Part shown: in pieces, positions 10,373-21,484 of the stretch
Layout of the letters: each line of letters starts with the position of its first letter
Numbering within the stretch: position 1 is the stretch's first letter
NCBI GenBank assembly: GCA_001310415.1
Contig: BAXE01000026.1
Span: forward strand, 1 to 64,000
From: Enterovibrio sp. JCM 19048
GTDB taxonomy: Bacteria > Pseudomonadota > Gammaproteobacteria > Enterobacterales > Vibrionaceae
DNA: 64,000 bases
Direction of reading: 5' to 3'
Position numbers and translations under genes: made by a program
Notes under the pieces: model-generated
Told to the model about the DNA's origin: nothing
The model's database searches: none
What the model saw: the letters and a program-made list of their open reading frames with translations, nothing else

Positions 10373-12326
10373 ATGCCGCAACAGCCACTTTGGCGACCAG
10401 ATGCAAAGCGTCTCGCCAATGCCAACCTCACGGCATTCATCCATGAGGTCAATCGGGAATACGCACTGAACCTTGACGGTTATGACCAACTCTATAACTG
10501 GTCGGTCACGCAGAGTGAACACTTCTGGGACAGCCTTTGGCGTTTCGCCGGTGTGGTCGGAGACCGCGGGGAGCGAGTAATCGCGCGCTCCCCATCTGCC
10601 CCTAATAAAGAAAGCCGCTGGTTTCCCGATGCCAGGATCAATTTTGCAGAAAACGTAATGCGCTGGGTGGCAACCCGTGCTGATGAAGATGCCATTGTCT
10701 TCTCCGGGGAGGATGAAACGGCCACACACCTGACTTGGCGGGAGCTGGAGCATCAGGTCAGTTGCATTGCCGCTTACCTCAAAGCATGCGGCATTGAAAA
10801 AGGCGACGTGGTGGCGGGCTACCTGCAATATTGCCGAAACCGTTATCGCCATGCTGGCCACCTCCTCACTTGGGGCGATCTGGACATCAACCTCTCCGGA
10901 CTTTGGCGTCGACAGCGTGCTCGACCGTTTCGGCCAGACCCAGCCCAAGGTGCTGTTTACCACGGATGCTTACCGCTACAACGGGAAAAGTCACGACTGC
11001 CTGAGCAAAGCCCGTGCGGTTCGGGAAGGCGTGGAAAACATCGCCCACATGGTGGTGATCCCCTATGTCGGCGGCACACCGCCAGGCAGCGATGAAACCT
11101 GCTGGAAAGCCATTGTTTCCAGACCTGCCGAGCCATTGACCTTTACCCGGGTCGGGTTTAACGACCCTATGTACGTGCTCTATTCCTCTGGCACCACGGG
11201 CAAGCCAAAATGCATTATCCACAGTGTCGGCGGCATGTTGCTTAACCACATCAAAGAGCACCAATTGCACTCAGATGTAAAAGCCGGCGAGCGCTTCTTT
11301 TATTTCACCACCTGTGGCTGGATGATGTGGAACTGGCTGGCCAGTGGCCTGCTGAGTGGAGCCACACTGGTACTGTTCGACGGCTCACCGTTTTACCCTG
11401 ATGCGGGTGTGTTGTGGCGTTTGACCGACGCGCAACAGGTGACGCTTTTCGGCACCTCAGCCAAATACCTAGAAGCGCTGGAAAAGCATGGTTACAACCC
11501 CAAAGACCACCATAGCCTGACCTCCCTGCAAACCCTGTGTTCAACCGGCTCAGTGCTGGCGCCGGAGCAGTTCGACTGGGCGTACAGTCAGGTAAAATCG
11601 GACGTGCAGCTTAGCTCGATTGCCGGGGGCACCGATATCTGTGGCTGCTTTGTCCTTGGCAGCCCAATCTCTCCTGTGTACCGGGGTCAAAGCCAGGTAA
11701 GGGGCCTTGGGCTGGATGTCGAGGTGTTTAATAATGAAGGGAAAGCGGTTCAGGGAGAGAAAGGCGAACTGGTGTGTTGCAACAGTTTCCCCAACCAGCC
11801 CGTCGGATTTTGGGGCGATGACGACGGCCAGCGTTACCACAATGCCTACTGGAACAAGATTGAGGATATCTGGTTCCATGGCGACTACGTAGAACTCACC
11901 GGCCAGGGTGGCATGGTGTTCTTTGGCCGCTCGGATGCCATTTTAAACCCCGGCGGTGTGCGTATCGGTACCGCTGAAATCTACCGCCACGTTAATCAAC
12001 TCGACGAAGTGCTCGATTCCGTGGTGATTGGGCAGGACTGGAACAATGATGTCCGGGTGGTGCTGTTTGTGAAACTCAGACCCGGCCAAGTGCTGGATAG
12101 CGATCTGGAACAGAAAATCCGCACCACCATCCGCACCAGTTGCACCCCGCGACATGTCCCGGCCAAAATCCTGACTATCACCGATATCCCGCGCACCAAA
12201 TCCGGCAAACTGGCGGAGCTTGCGGTACGTGATGTGGTACATGGCCGTGAGGTTGCCCAGCTCAGCGCGCTGGATAACCCCGAATCACTGGAGCAATACA
12301 AGGCACGTCCTGAACTCCAGCATTAA
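10373..12326 (+). CDS. aacS: Acetoacetyl-CoA synthetase (frameshifted)
   Basis: An adenylate-forming ligase that activates acetoacetate with ATP and CoA, so that the acetoacetate released by the hmg pathway enters central metabolism. The start at 10373 follows AGGAG. It has the N-terminal ACS domain, the P-loop-like motif YSSGTTGKPKCIIHS and the C-terminal catalytic lysine motif IPRTKSGKLAE. Two bases are missing at about 10825 (intended reading GYLPNIAETVIAML). Repaired length is 651 residues, typical of AacS. The best alternative would be another acyl-CoA synthetase, but the domain layout and operon favour AacS. Confidence 0.9.
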
Positions 12327-12349
12327 TATACCGCCGGCCAGAAACAACA

Positions 12350-12377
12350 AAGCCATCCCAAGGGATGGCTTTGCTTT
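12350..12377. terminator. Bidirectional terminator between aacS and fxsA
   Basis: A perfect 10-bp stem AAGCCATCCC / GGGATGGCTT with an AA loop lies between the convergent aacS and fxsA genes. T-rich tracts of moderate quality lie on both sides. Confidence 0.75.
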
Positions 12378-12391
12378 AGATACTGCGGCGA

Positions 12392-12891
12392 TCAGTTCAG
12401 GCGGTCGCGGTCTTCATCCTTACGCTGATACTCACCTTCAAAGGTGTTACCGCCTTGCTGTCTGTCATAAGGGCCACGCTGAAAAGGGTCCTGACCATAC
12501 GGGCCTTGTTGGCCACCAAACCCCGTCTGGATATTGGCCACCTTGATTTTGCCCATCAATTGTTTGGCTAGCCACGCACGTGCCAAGGCAATAGCACAGC
12601 CATGCCCATGGCATCTGTCATAAACCCTGGCGTCAAAAGCAGTACACCCGCCACTGCCAGCATCACCCCTTCCACAATTTGTTGCGCCGGCAATTCGCCT
12701 TTCTGCATACGCTGCTGCACCGTAACCAGGGTCTGCAAGCCCTGACTTCTCACCAACGATGCACCGACAATCGCTGTGATCAGGATAAGCGCCACCGTTG
12801 GCCAAAGCCCCAGAATGCCACCGACCTGAATAAACAGGGCGATTTCAATCACAGGTACAGTAATGAACATCAACAACAAAATTGGAAACAC
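12392..12891 (-). CDS. fxsA: FxsA family membrane protein (frameshifted)
   Basis: A small inner-membrane protein of unknown biochemical role; in E. coli, overexpressed FxsA relieves phage T7 exclusion by the F plasmid. It starts at 12891 (MFPILLLMFITVPVIEIALF), with three or four hydrophobic helices and a hydrophilic Gly/Gln-rich tail. One base is missing at about 12582 (intended reading LLPWARAWLAKQLMGK). Repaired length is 166 residues. It is convergent with aacS and divergent from aspA. Confidence 0.87.
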
Positions 12892-13096
12892 GGTAAACCC
12901 TCATGATGGTGTCTGACTTCATAGTAACATCACCGGCAACCGGCATGACATCCGCCAATGTTACGCGACGTTGATTAACGGGCAATATGTCGCGAAGTTT
13001 TAAACGACATGGGCATGGATTGTACAGAAATTAACGGTATCAATACGTTTCAGACAAGCAAGAAAACAAAGAGAAACAACGGGTAACAGAGGCATT

Positions 13097-13112
13097 AGCG
13101 ATCAAGATCACA
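13097..13112. promoter_or_regulatory. Candidate CRP site upstream of aspA
   Basis: AGCGATCAAGATCACA matches TGTGATnnnnATCACA at 10 of 12 conserved positions. It lies about 90 bp upstream of a possible -10 element TACAAT (13182-13187), a distance known for class I CRP activation. CRP control of aspA is known in E. coli. The rest of the 12892-13307 gap between fxsA and aspA shows nothing else definite. Confidence 0.45.
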
Positions 13113-13307
13113 GATCCATGCAAATCGTGGTACTTAGTTTTGAATGGTGATCTCACTCATGTTTTTACCGAAACGTCGGTGTACAATCTTGCAGCATGAA
13201 TAGGGTATAAGTTCCTAGATACCCAGCCAAAATCTCTGATGAATGGACTCTACAGCGAAATCATTGGCTACAGAATAACCAATATATATTTCATTTAGGG
13301 CCAAATC

Positions 13308-14767
13308 ATGTCTCAGACGATCGACTTCGAAAACAACCTGAACAACCCTCAACTTGCTACCCGTATTGAAGAAGATCTGCTTGGCGAACGCCACGTTCCT
13401 GCAGATGCTTACTATGGTGTTCACACCCTGCGCGCTATCGAGAACTTCAACATTTCCCGCACTACCATCTCTGACGTTCCTGAAATGGTTCGCGGCATGG
13501 TATTCACCAAAAAGCGGCAGCGATGGCGAACAAAGAACTGGGTGTTATCCCTGCAGAAGTCGGCGACTACATCATCAAAGCGTGTGATGTGATCCTAGAA
13601 ACCGGCAAGTGCATGGACCAGTTCCCGTCTGACGTTTACCAAGGCGGCGCAGGCACTTCTGTAAACATGAACGCCAACGAAGTGATCGCAAACCTGGCAC
13701 TTGAGCTGATGGGTAAAGACAAAGGCGAGTACGACATCGTCAACCCTAACGATCACGTGAACAAGAGCCAGTCTACCAACTGTGCATACCCAACCGGTTT
13801 CCGTATCGCGGTATACAACAGCATCCTGAAACTGATTGAATCTATCGAATACCTGCAAGGTGAATTCGATGCGAAAGCAGTAGAGTTCAAAGGCATCCTG
13901 AAAATGGGCCGTACCCAGCTGCAGGACGCTGTACCTATGACTGTAGGTCAGGAATTCCGCGCATTCGCAGTACTTCTGAAAGAAGAAGTGAAGAACCTGA
14001 AATACACTGCAGAACTGCTGCTGGAAGTGAACCTGGGCGCGACCGCTATCGGTACCGGCCTGAACGCAGCCGCTGGCTACCAGCAACTGGCAGTACAACG
14101 TCTGGCAGAAGTAACCGGCCTGAACTGCACCCCTGCAGAAGACCTGATCGAAGCAACCTCTGACTGTGGTGCATACGTGATGGTTCACGGCGCGCTGAAA
14201 CGTCTGGCAGTGAAACTGTCTAAGATCTGTAACGACCTGCGTCTGCTGTCTTCTGGCCCACGCGCTGGCTTCAACGAAATCAACCTGCCAGAAATGCAGG
14301 CGGGTTCTTCTATCATGCCAGCAAAAGTAAACCCGGTTATCCCAGAAGTGGTAAACCAGGTGTGCTTCAAAGTGATCGGTAACGACACCACCGTAACCTT
14401 CGCCGCAGAAGCAGGCCAACTGCAGCTGAACGTGATGGAGCCAGTGATTGGCCAGGCGCTGTTCGAATCTATCGAAATCCTGGGCAACGCATGTGTGAAC
14501 CTGGGTGAGAAGTGCATCAACGGTATCACAGTGAACAAAGAAATCTGTGAAGCGTTCGTTTACAACTCAATCGGTATCGTGACTTACCTGAACCCGTTCA
14601 TCGGCCACCACGAAGGTGACATCGTTGGTAAGATCTGTGCAGAAACCGGTAAGAGCGTACGTGAAGTAGTGCTGGAGCGTGGCCTGTTGACCGAAGAACA
14701 GCTCGACGATATCTTCTCCGCCGAAAACCTGATGCACCCTCAGTACAAAGCAAAACGCTATAACTAA
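13308..14767 (+). CDS. aspA: Aspartate ammonia-lyase (frameshifted)
   Basis: Reversibly deaminates L-aspartate to fumarate and ammonia, feeding anaerobic fumarate respiration. It starts at 13308 ([15 protein letters not shown]) and contains the superfamily signature [15 protein letters not shown]. It also has the helix [16 protein letters not shown] and the AspA-typical C-terminus. One base is missing at about 13513 (intended reading [14 protein letters not shown]). Repaired length is 486 residues. It is followed by its own terminator and then by dcuA, the aspartate/fumarate antiporter, the classical anaerobic pair. Confidence 0.95.
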
Positions 14768-14780
14768 GCAAGCATCTTAA

Positions 14781-14806
14781 GGTACTCATTACGAGTACCC
14801 TTTTTA
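14781..14806 (+). terminator. Terminator after aspA
   Basis: A 7-bp stem GGTACTC / GAGTACC with an ATTAC loop is followed directly by CTTTTT. The stem is short and may let some transcription pass into dcuA. Confidence 0.7.
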
Positions 14807-14947
14807 CGTTTTGAAATACCAAACCAAGAGACTTTCATCACCGACAGTGACCTGACCATCCAACTCAGCGACAGACGCAGGGTAGCGTCACGGACGAAAG
14901 TAGCTTCGTTTGGTTTTTCTTTTTTTAAGATGTTTAAGGAGTTACCT

Positions 14948-16255
14948 ATGGTAGCAGTAGAGTTGTTCGTCGTTCTCGCGTTCATCTATATGGGCGCACG
15001 AATTGGCGGTATCGGGATCGGCCTTGCCGGTGGCGCGGGTGTTATCGCCCTTTCTCTTATTTTGGGTATGCCAACCAAACAAAGCTTTATCCCTATCGAT
15101 GTTATTCTGATCATCATGTCAGTGATCACCGCGATTGCAGCGATGCAAGTGGCCGGTGGTATGGACTGGCTGGTTGAAAAAGCAGAAAACTTCCTGCGTA
15201 AGAACCCAAAACAAATTACCTTCTATGCCCCAATCGTGACCTACCTGATGACTCTGATGGCAGGTACAGGCCACACGGCATTCTCTACCCTGCCAGTGAT
15301 TGCAGAAGTAGCGAAAGAACAAGGTATCCGTCCTTCACGCCCGCTTTCTATCGCCGTTGTCGCATCCCAAATCGCGATCACTGCGTCCCCAATTTCAGCG
15401 GCGGTGGTGTTCTTCTCTGGCATCCTTGAGCCTTTGGGCATCGGTTACCTGACCCTGCTGGCTATCTGTATCCCAACCACTTTTGTTGCCTGTATGGTGG
15501 GCGCATTTGTCGCAAACTTCATGGGCTGTGAACTGAAAGATGACCCTGAGTACCAGGACCGTCTGGCTAAGGGCCTGATCAAACTGCAAGGCACCAAAAA
15601 GCGCGAAATCGCGCCAACGGCGAAAACCGCGACTTACATTTTCCTGGCAGCGATTGCACTGGTAGTGACCTACGCAGCGGCGATTTCAGACTCTATCGGC
15701 CTGATTGACAACCCAACACTGGGCCGTAACGAAGCCATCATGACCTTTATGCTGGCAGCTGCAGCGCTGATCGTGTTCTTCACCAAAATCGATGCATCCG
15801 ACATTCCATCTGCACCGACATTCCGCTCAGGTATGACTGCGTGTGTGTGTGTACTGGGTGTGGCATGGCTGGGGTCAACGTTCGTAAACGGCCACGTTGA
15901 CGGCATCAAGGAAGTGGCAGGCAGCCTGCTGAAAGACTACCCATGGATGCTGGCGCTGGTACTGTTCTTTGCGTCTATGCTGCTGTACTCACAAGGTGCA
16001 ACCACCGTTGCCCTGATGCCTGCGGCGCTGGCAATCGGCGTGGCACCACTGACAGCCATCGCGTCTTTCGCAGCGGTAAGTGCACTGTTCGTTCTGCCGA
16101 CTTACCCAACCCTGCTGGCGGCGGTAGAAATGGATGACACAGGTTCAACCCGCATCGGTAACCTGGTCTTCAACCACCCGTTCTTTGTTCCGGGTGTTGT
16201 GACTATCGCGACATCGGTAGCGCTGGGCTTTGTGGTTGGCGGCATCATGCTGTAA
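14948..16255 (+). CDS. dcuA: Anaerobic C4-dicarboxylate antiporter DcuA
   Basis: An inner-membrane exchanger of aspartate, fumarate, malate and succinate. An in-frame ATG exists at 14930, but the Shine-Dalgarno AAGGAG lies between it and the ATG at 14948. I therefore choose 14948 (MVAVELFVVLAFIYMGAR), giving 435 residues aligned with E. coli DcuA. Family landmarks are SAMQVAGG-type (here AAMQVAGGMDWLV), LPVIAEVAKEQGI and ITASPISAAVVFFSG. The gene is intact and highly hydrophobic throughout. It works with AspA in fumarate respiration. Confidence 0.95.
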   Translation: MVAVELFVVLAFIYMGARIGGIGIGLAGGAGVIALSLILGMPTKQSFIPIDVILIIMSVITAIAAMQVAGGMDWLVEKAENFLRKNPKQITFYAPIVTYLMTLMAGTGHTAFSTLPVIAEVAKEQGIRPSRPLSIAVVASQIAITASPISAAVVFFSGILEPLGIGYLTLLAICIPTTFVACMVGAFVANFMGCELKDDPEYQDRLAKGLIKLQGTKKREIAPTAKTATYIFLAAIALVVTYAAAISDSIGLIDNPTLGRNEAIMTFMLAAAALIVFFTKIDASDIPSAPTFRSGMTACVCVLGVAWLGSTFVNGHVDGIKEVAGSLLKDYPWMLALVLFFASMLLYSQGATTVALMPAALAIGVAPLTAIASFAAVSALFVLPTYPTLLAAVEMDDTGSTRIGNLVFNHPFFVPGVVTIATSVALGFVVGGIML

Positions 16256-16286
16256 TCGCAACGCCGGTTAAAACGACCAAAAATTT

Positions 16287-16316
16287 GAGGACGCTTCGGC
16301 GTCCTCTTTGTTTTTG
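16287..16316 (+). terminator. Terminator after dcuA
   Basis: An 8-bp stem GAGGACGC / GCGTCCTC closed by a stable TTCG tetraloop, followed by TTTGTTTTTG. It separates dcuA from dsbD. Confidence 0.85.
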
Positions 16317-16394
16317 TAAACAATCGGGAAACGAATTCGGGCTTTCCCGGTCTCAGTGATATAGTTCAACCAACCCTTTGAAGTAACCGATTTG

Positions 16395-18223
16395 ATGAAG
16401 GCCATGACCAGAATAGGCTCACGACTTTTTGCTCTTTTTGCGCTGGCACTGCTAAGTGCCCTCCCCGCGAAAGCGGAGTTCACCCTGTTCAACTCACCTG
16501 CCCCGGCGGCAAACAGCGCGCCGAGCTTTGTGCCGGTTGATCAGGCGTTTCCGTTTAACTTTACCCAACAGGGCGATCGGGTTTATCTCGACTGGCAGGT
16601 CACCCCCGGTTATTACCTCTATCAGGACAAAATTGAGGTAAAACCTGGCGAAGGCACCCGGATTGGCGCGCTTGAAATGCGCCGCGGACAGCCCTATCAC
16701 GACGAATTTTTCGGTGAAGTTTCGATCTTCAAAAAGCCGCTGACCGTGACCGTGCCGCTGTTGGAAGCCACCAACAATTCAGAGCTTCGTGTGACCTACC
16801 AAGGCTGCGCAGAAGCTGGGTTCTGTTACCCGCCGGAAACAGTCACCGTACCACTGACAGCCGTCACAGCATCAACTGGGGATTTGTCTTCACAGCCAAC
16901 CGACAGTCCCTCTTCTATGGCAGAACAAAGCGCACCCGCTTCGGTATCAAAAACACCGGCGGGTAGCAGCAGCTCAAACACGGAAGTCAGTAGCCTGAGC
17001 GACAACTGGTGGCAGCCACTGCTGTTTTTAGGCTTAGGGATTGGCCTTGCCTTCACCCCATGCGTCCTGCCGATGTACCCGATCCTGACCGGTATCGTGC
17101 TGGGCGGCGGCAAGAAATCCCACGGCCAGACTTTCCGCCTTTCCATGCTGTATGTGCAGGGTATGGCGCTGACCTACACTCTGCTTGGCCTGGTCGTCGC
17201 TTCGGCTGGCCTGCAGTTCCAGGCTGCTTTCCAGCATCCGTATGTCCTGATTGGTTTGAGTGCTGTCTTTGTCCTACTGGCGATGTCGATGTTTGGCGTG
17301 TTCAATCTGCAGCTTCCGGCCAGCCTGCAGACCAAACTGAGCGAACTCAGTAACCAGCAGCAGGGCGGCAGTAGCTGGGTGTGTTCACCATGGGTGCGAT
17401 TTCCGGCCTGATTTGCTCGCCTTGCACCACGGCACCGCTGTCCGGTGCACTGTTGTACGTGGCACAAAGTGGCGACCTGCTGACCGGCGCTGTCACTCTG
17501 TACGCACTGGCACTGGGGATGGGGATCCCACTGATTGTGGCCGCTATGTTCGGTAACAAGCTGCTGCCAAAAGCCGGGGCATGGATGGACAGGGTGAAAG
17601 TTTTCTTTGGTTTGGTACTGCTTGCCGCGCCAATCTTCCTGCTCGAGCGTCTGTTGCCGGAAACCGTCAGCGTCTGGCTTTGGGCGGCGTGGGCTTTGGT
17701 TTCCCTCAGCTGGCTGTATCACATCAGCCGTACACTTCAGCCGGGCAAACTGGCCAGTGTGCTGGGCATTATTGCCATTTTGGGATTGAGCGGCACATCG
17801 GTGTACACCTACAACGCCGTGTTCACGCCAGTTGCCAAAGCAGAAGTGCCCTCGGTGGAATTTATTAAGATCGCTGATATCGACGATTTGAATCGTGAAC
17901 TGGCAACAGCCAAAGCGGCTGGCAAACCTGTGATGCTGGATTTTTACGCCGACTGGTGTGTGGCCTGTAAGGAGTTCGAAAAGTACACCTTCCACAATGC
18001 AGAGGTTGCGCCAGAGCTTAAGAACTTTGTGCTGTTGCAGGCAGATGTCACGGCAAACCGCCCACAGGACATCAAAATGTTGGTAACGCTGAACGTGCTG
18101 GGCTTGCCGACAATCGATTTCTGGGATGCCAATGGCAACCCGCTTCCAAATGCCCGCCTGACCGGCTTTATGGAAGCCGCGCCTTTCCTGAAACATCTTG
18201 AGCAAAATCAGATGATTAAATAA
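16395..18223 (+). CDS. dsbD: Thiol:disulfide interchange protein DsbD (frameshifted)
   Basis: Carries electrons from cytoplasmic thioredoxin across the inner membrane to periplasmic DsbC, DsbG and CcmG. The domain order is complete: signal peptide, N-terminal alpha domain with the cysteine pair in [14 protein letters not shown], a transmembrane core with cysteines in [11 protein letters not shown] and [14 protein letters not shown], and a C-terminal thioredoxin-like domain with WCVAC. I use the ATG at 16395; ATG 16404 is also possible. One base is missing at about 17378 (intended [13 protein letters not shown]). Repaired length is about 609 residues. Confidence 0.94.
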
Positions 18224-18243
18224 AAACATCTGTTGCAATCAAA

Positions 18244-18285
18244 CTTGATCCCCACGACATTGCCCACAAATGGCGGGGGATCAAG
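18244..18285. repeat. 10-bp inverted repeat upstream of crbR
   Basis: CTTGATCCCC (18244-18253) and GGGGATCAAG (18276-18285) are perfect inverted arms around a 22-nt loop. They lie between dsbD and crbR. There is no U tract, so it is a poor terminator. It could be an operator or an mRNA stem. Confidence 0.5.
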
Positions 18286-18367
18286 CTCTTACTTCCCAGC
18301 GAAGCAAATTGATCAATCCCCCTCCCGGTGTTAGCGTTTTTGTTAAACGGGTATTAATGAATTTGCC

Positions 18368-19005
18368 ATGGACGCTCAATACACCATCGTTATCGCAGAC
18401 GACCATCCCCTCTTTCGCAATGCACTTTTCCAGTCTGTGCATATGGCGATCAGTGGCGCTAACCTGCTCGAAGCCGACTCTCTCGACAGTCTCACCGCCC
18501 TGCTCGACAAAGAGCCCGATATCGATCTGCTGCTGCTCGACCTGAAAATGCCCGGCACCAATGGCATGTCTGGTCTTATCCACCTTCGTGTCCAATACCC
18601 TGAATTACCCATTGTGGTGGTTTCCGCCAGTGAAGAGCCGAGTGTCGTCCGTCAGGTTAAAGCCAACGGCGCGATTGGCTTTATCCCAAATCCAGCGACA
18701 TGCGCGAGCTGATAAGCAGCCTGAACCGTGTACTGGAAGGGGAAACCTGCTACCCAAGTGGCATCGATTTCAGTGAGGAGTGCGATGAAGAGTCACTGAT
18801 GGACAAGATTTCCTCCCTGACCCCGCAGCAATACAAAGTGCTCAACATGCTCAATGATGGCCTGCTCAACAAGCAGATTGCTTACGAGCTGGATGTGTCC
18901 GAAGCGACCATCAAAGCGCACATGACCGCTATCTTCCGCAAGCTCGGCGTTAAAAACCGCACTCAGGCGGTTATCCTGCTGCAACAAACGGATCAGGATA
19001 TCTGA
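18368..19005 (+). CDS. crbR: LuxR-type response regulator CrbR (frameshifted)
   Basis: The predicted partner of the sensor kinase CrbS in the acetate switch, which activates acs in Vibrio and Pseudomonas. The N-terminal receiver domain has the acidic pair DDHPLF and the phospho-acceptor aspartate in LLLLDLKMPG. The C-terminal LuxR HTH is LLNKQIAYELDVSEATIKAH. One base is missing at about 18690 (intended reading GFIPKSSDMRELIS). Repaired length is 212 residues. No convincing Shine-Dalgarno precedes the ATG. The symbol rests on family and on crbS, the symporter and acs lying within 13 kb. Confidence 0.85.
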
Positions 19006-19014
19006 CCCCTCCCC

Positions 19015-19044
19015 AAGCCAGCCTCGCGCTGGCTTTCTTATTTT
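19015..19044 (+). terminator. Terminator after crbR
   Basis: An 8-bp stem AAGCCAGC / GCTGGCTT with loop CTCGC, followed by TCTTATTTT. It begins 10 bp past the crbR stop. Confidence 0.8.
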
Positions 19045-19248
19045 CACCAAACCTGATCGCTGACGCCTTTCACTGCGTGGCTTTCACTTGTTACATCCTG
19101 CAATTTGACCGCGGATTAAAACCATCTCTCACCTTCGCCTAAAGCCTATTAGACCTTTGGCTAGGTTAATAAATTGTTAACACTACCAAAGATTGCCTCA
19201 CATCACAGAAACCCCTTAAAAGCAGACAGTTAACGACTTTTGTCGCTC

Positions 19249-19270
19249 GACTAAAGTTGCAGTGTTTAGT
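19249..19270. promoter_or_regulatory. GACTAAAGT motif upstream of the symporter operon
   Basis: GACTAAAGT (19249-19257) is followed nine bases later by TTTAGT, forming an inverted ACTAAA/TTTAGT pair. The core CTAAAGT recurs upstream of the 27170 operon and upstream of acs. I infer a possible CrbR site. Nothing else is definite in the 19045-19333 gap. Confidence 0.4.
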
Positions 19271-19333
19271 TGCACACCTACTGCTATTGTCGAAGCGTAA
19301 CAATCCGTTAACTCGTCACTTAAGGAGATGGTG

Positions 19334-19605
19334 ATGTCTGAGGAACAGAAACAAGATAACGCCAAAGCCTATTGGGCTAAAAACGTCCGGTTGATGGTAG
19401 GTCTGCTGGTCATTTGGTTTGTGGTGTCGTTTGGATGCGGCATCCTGTTTGTTGATCAACTCAACGAATTCCGTATTGGCGGCTACAAGCTCGGCTTCTG
19501 GTTCGCACAACAAGGTCAATTTACACCTTCTTGGCCATCATTTTTGTATATGCCTTTCAGATGCGCAAACTCGACAAAGAGTTTGGCGTCGATGATGACG
19601 AGTAA
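19334..19605 (+). CDS. DUF4212 membrane protein, symporter small subunit (frameshifted)
   Basis: A small two-helix membrane protein that in many bacteria precedes and probably partners a sodium:solute symporter of the VC_2705 type. TAAGGAG (19321-19327) abuts an ATG at 19328 and sits 6 nt before the ATG at 19334, so I choose 19334 (MSEEQKQDNAKAYW). The typical pattern is NVRLMVGLLVIWFVVSFGCG then GYKLGFWFAQQG. One base is missing at about 19518 (intended reading IYTFLAIIFVYAFQMRKLDK). Repaired length is 90 residues, ending 12 bp before the symporter. Confidence 0.88.
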
Positions 19606-19617
19606 GGAGTCGTAATC

Positions 19618-21344
19618 ATGGATTTGAAAACCGTTACTTACCTTGTCGTTGGTTTTACGTTCGCGCTCTACATTGGTATCGCGATCTGGGCCCGCGCTGG
19701 TTCTACGAAAGAGTTCTATGTTGCCGGTGGTGGCGTTAACCCGGTAGCCAATGGTATGGCAACAGCCGCAGACTGGATGTCTGCTGCATCGTTCATTTCA
19801 ATGGCAGGTCTTATCGGCTTTATGGGCTACGGCGGCTCTGTATTCCTGATGGGCTGGACCGGTGGTTATGTACTGCTGGCTCTGTTGCTTGCCCCTTACC
19901 TGCGTAAGTTTGGTAAGTTCACCGTACCTGAGTTTATCGGCGAACGTTTCTACTCCAACTCCGCACGTGTGGTCGCTGTCATCTGTCTTATCATCGCATC
20001 GATCACCTACGTTATCGGTCAGATGAAAGGTGTGGGCGTGGCATTTGGCCGCTTCCTGGAAGTGGACTATGACACAGGCCTTTACATCGGTATGGCGATT
20101 GTATTCATGTACGCAGTACTCGGCGGCATGAAAGGCATCACCTACACCCAGATTGCACAGTACTGTGTACTGATTCTGGCATACACCATCCCAGCTATCT
20201 TTATCTCTTTGCAGCTGACCGGTCACCCACTGCCACAAATCGGCTTGGGCAGCACCATGACTGGCACCGACACCTATTTGCTGGACCGACTCGATCAGGT
20301 GGTTTCTGAACTTGGCTTTACCGAATACACCACACAGGTGCGCGGCGATACACTGAATATGTTCGTCTACACCATGTCCCTGATGATCGGTACTGCGGGT
20401 CTGCCACACGTTATCATCCGCTTCTTCACCGTACCGAAAGTACGTGATGCGCGTATCTCTGCGGGTTGGGCACTGTTCTTCATCGCGATTCTGTACACCA
20501 CTGCCCCTGCAGTAGCGGCAATGGCACGTCTGAACCTGATGGATACAGTAAACCCTGCGCCTGGTCAGAACCTTGCGTATGACGAACGTCCACAGTGGTT
20601 TAAAAACTGGGAAAAAACCGGCCTGCTTGGTTTTGACGACAAGAATAATGACGGTATCATCAACTACACCTCAGACGCTGCAACTAACGAGCTGAAAGTT
20701 GACCGTGACATCATGGTGCTGGCAAACCCAGAGATTGCGAAACTGCCTAACTGGGTTATCGCTCTGGTTGCAGCAGGTGGACTGGCAGCGGCACTGTCAA
20801 CGGCTGCGGGTCTGCTTCTGGCCATCTCGTCAGCGGTATCGCATGACTTGCTCAAAGGCATACTCAAGCCGGATATCTCTGAGAAGAACGAGCTGATGGC
20901 GAGCCGACTTGCCATGGTGGTTGCGATTGGTCTTGCCGGTTACCTCGCCTCAATCCGCCAGGCTTTGCAGCCGGTACGGTGGCCTTGGCCTTTGGCTTGG
21001 CAGCTTCCTCCATCTTCCCGGCTCTGATGATGGGTATCTTCTCGAAAACCATCAACAAGGAAGGCGCAATCGCGGGTATGGTTGCAGGTATTACCGTCAC
21101 CCTGTTCTACGTATTCCAGCACAAAGGCATCCTGTTCGTTGCGGACTGGAAATTCCTGCAGAGCTGGGGCAGCGACTGGTTCTTCGGTATTGAACCAAAC
21201 GCCTTCGGTGCGATTGGTGCACTGGTGAACTTCATCGTGGCGATTGCAGTATCCCGCGTGACTGAAGCGACACCGCAACACGTGAAGGATTTGGTTGAGC
21301 ACGTCCGTATTCCGGGCGGCGCAGGCCAGGCACACGACCACTAA
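19618..21344 (+). CDS. Sodium:solute symporter, VC_2705 subfamily (frameshifted)
   Basis: A member of the SSS family, related to the acetate permease ActP, and predicted to import acetate or another short carboxylate with Na+. It starts at 19618 (MDLKTVTYLVVGFTFA) with many hydrophobic helices. Landmarks are DWMSAASFISMAGLIGFMGY and GGLAAALSTAAGLLLAISSA. One base is missing at about 20946 (intended reading GYLGLNPPGFAAGTVALAFG). Repaired length is 575 residues. The small DUF4212 subunit precedes it. Location between crbR and crbS fits acetate uptake under CrbSR control, but the substrate is inferred. Confidence 0.88.
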
Positions 21345-21390
21345 GTAACAAGCGCCTGTACCATTGCGCTATAGGCATCACGTTACGATG

Positions 21391-21417
21391 AAAAAGCCCC
21401 GCACCGGGGCTTTTTTT
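21391..21417 (+). terminator. Terminator after the symporter
   Basis: AAAAGCCCC / GGGGCTTTT stem with a short GCACC loop and a run of seven T. It ends the DUF4212-symporter transcript. Confidence 0.88.
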
Positions 21418-21484
21418 ATCCTCGCTGAGATACCGCGTGTGGTAAGGTATCTCTCAGCTCAAGGACGAAAAAGAACAGATTATT

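Noticed and set aside
18244..18285. Terminator for dsbD
   Set aside because: The inverted repeat has a 22-nt loop and no T run, so I list it only as a repeat.
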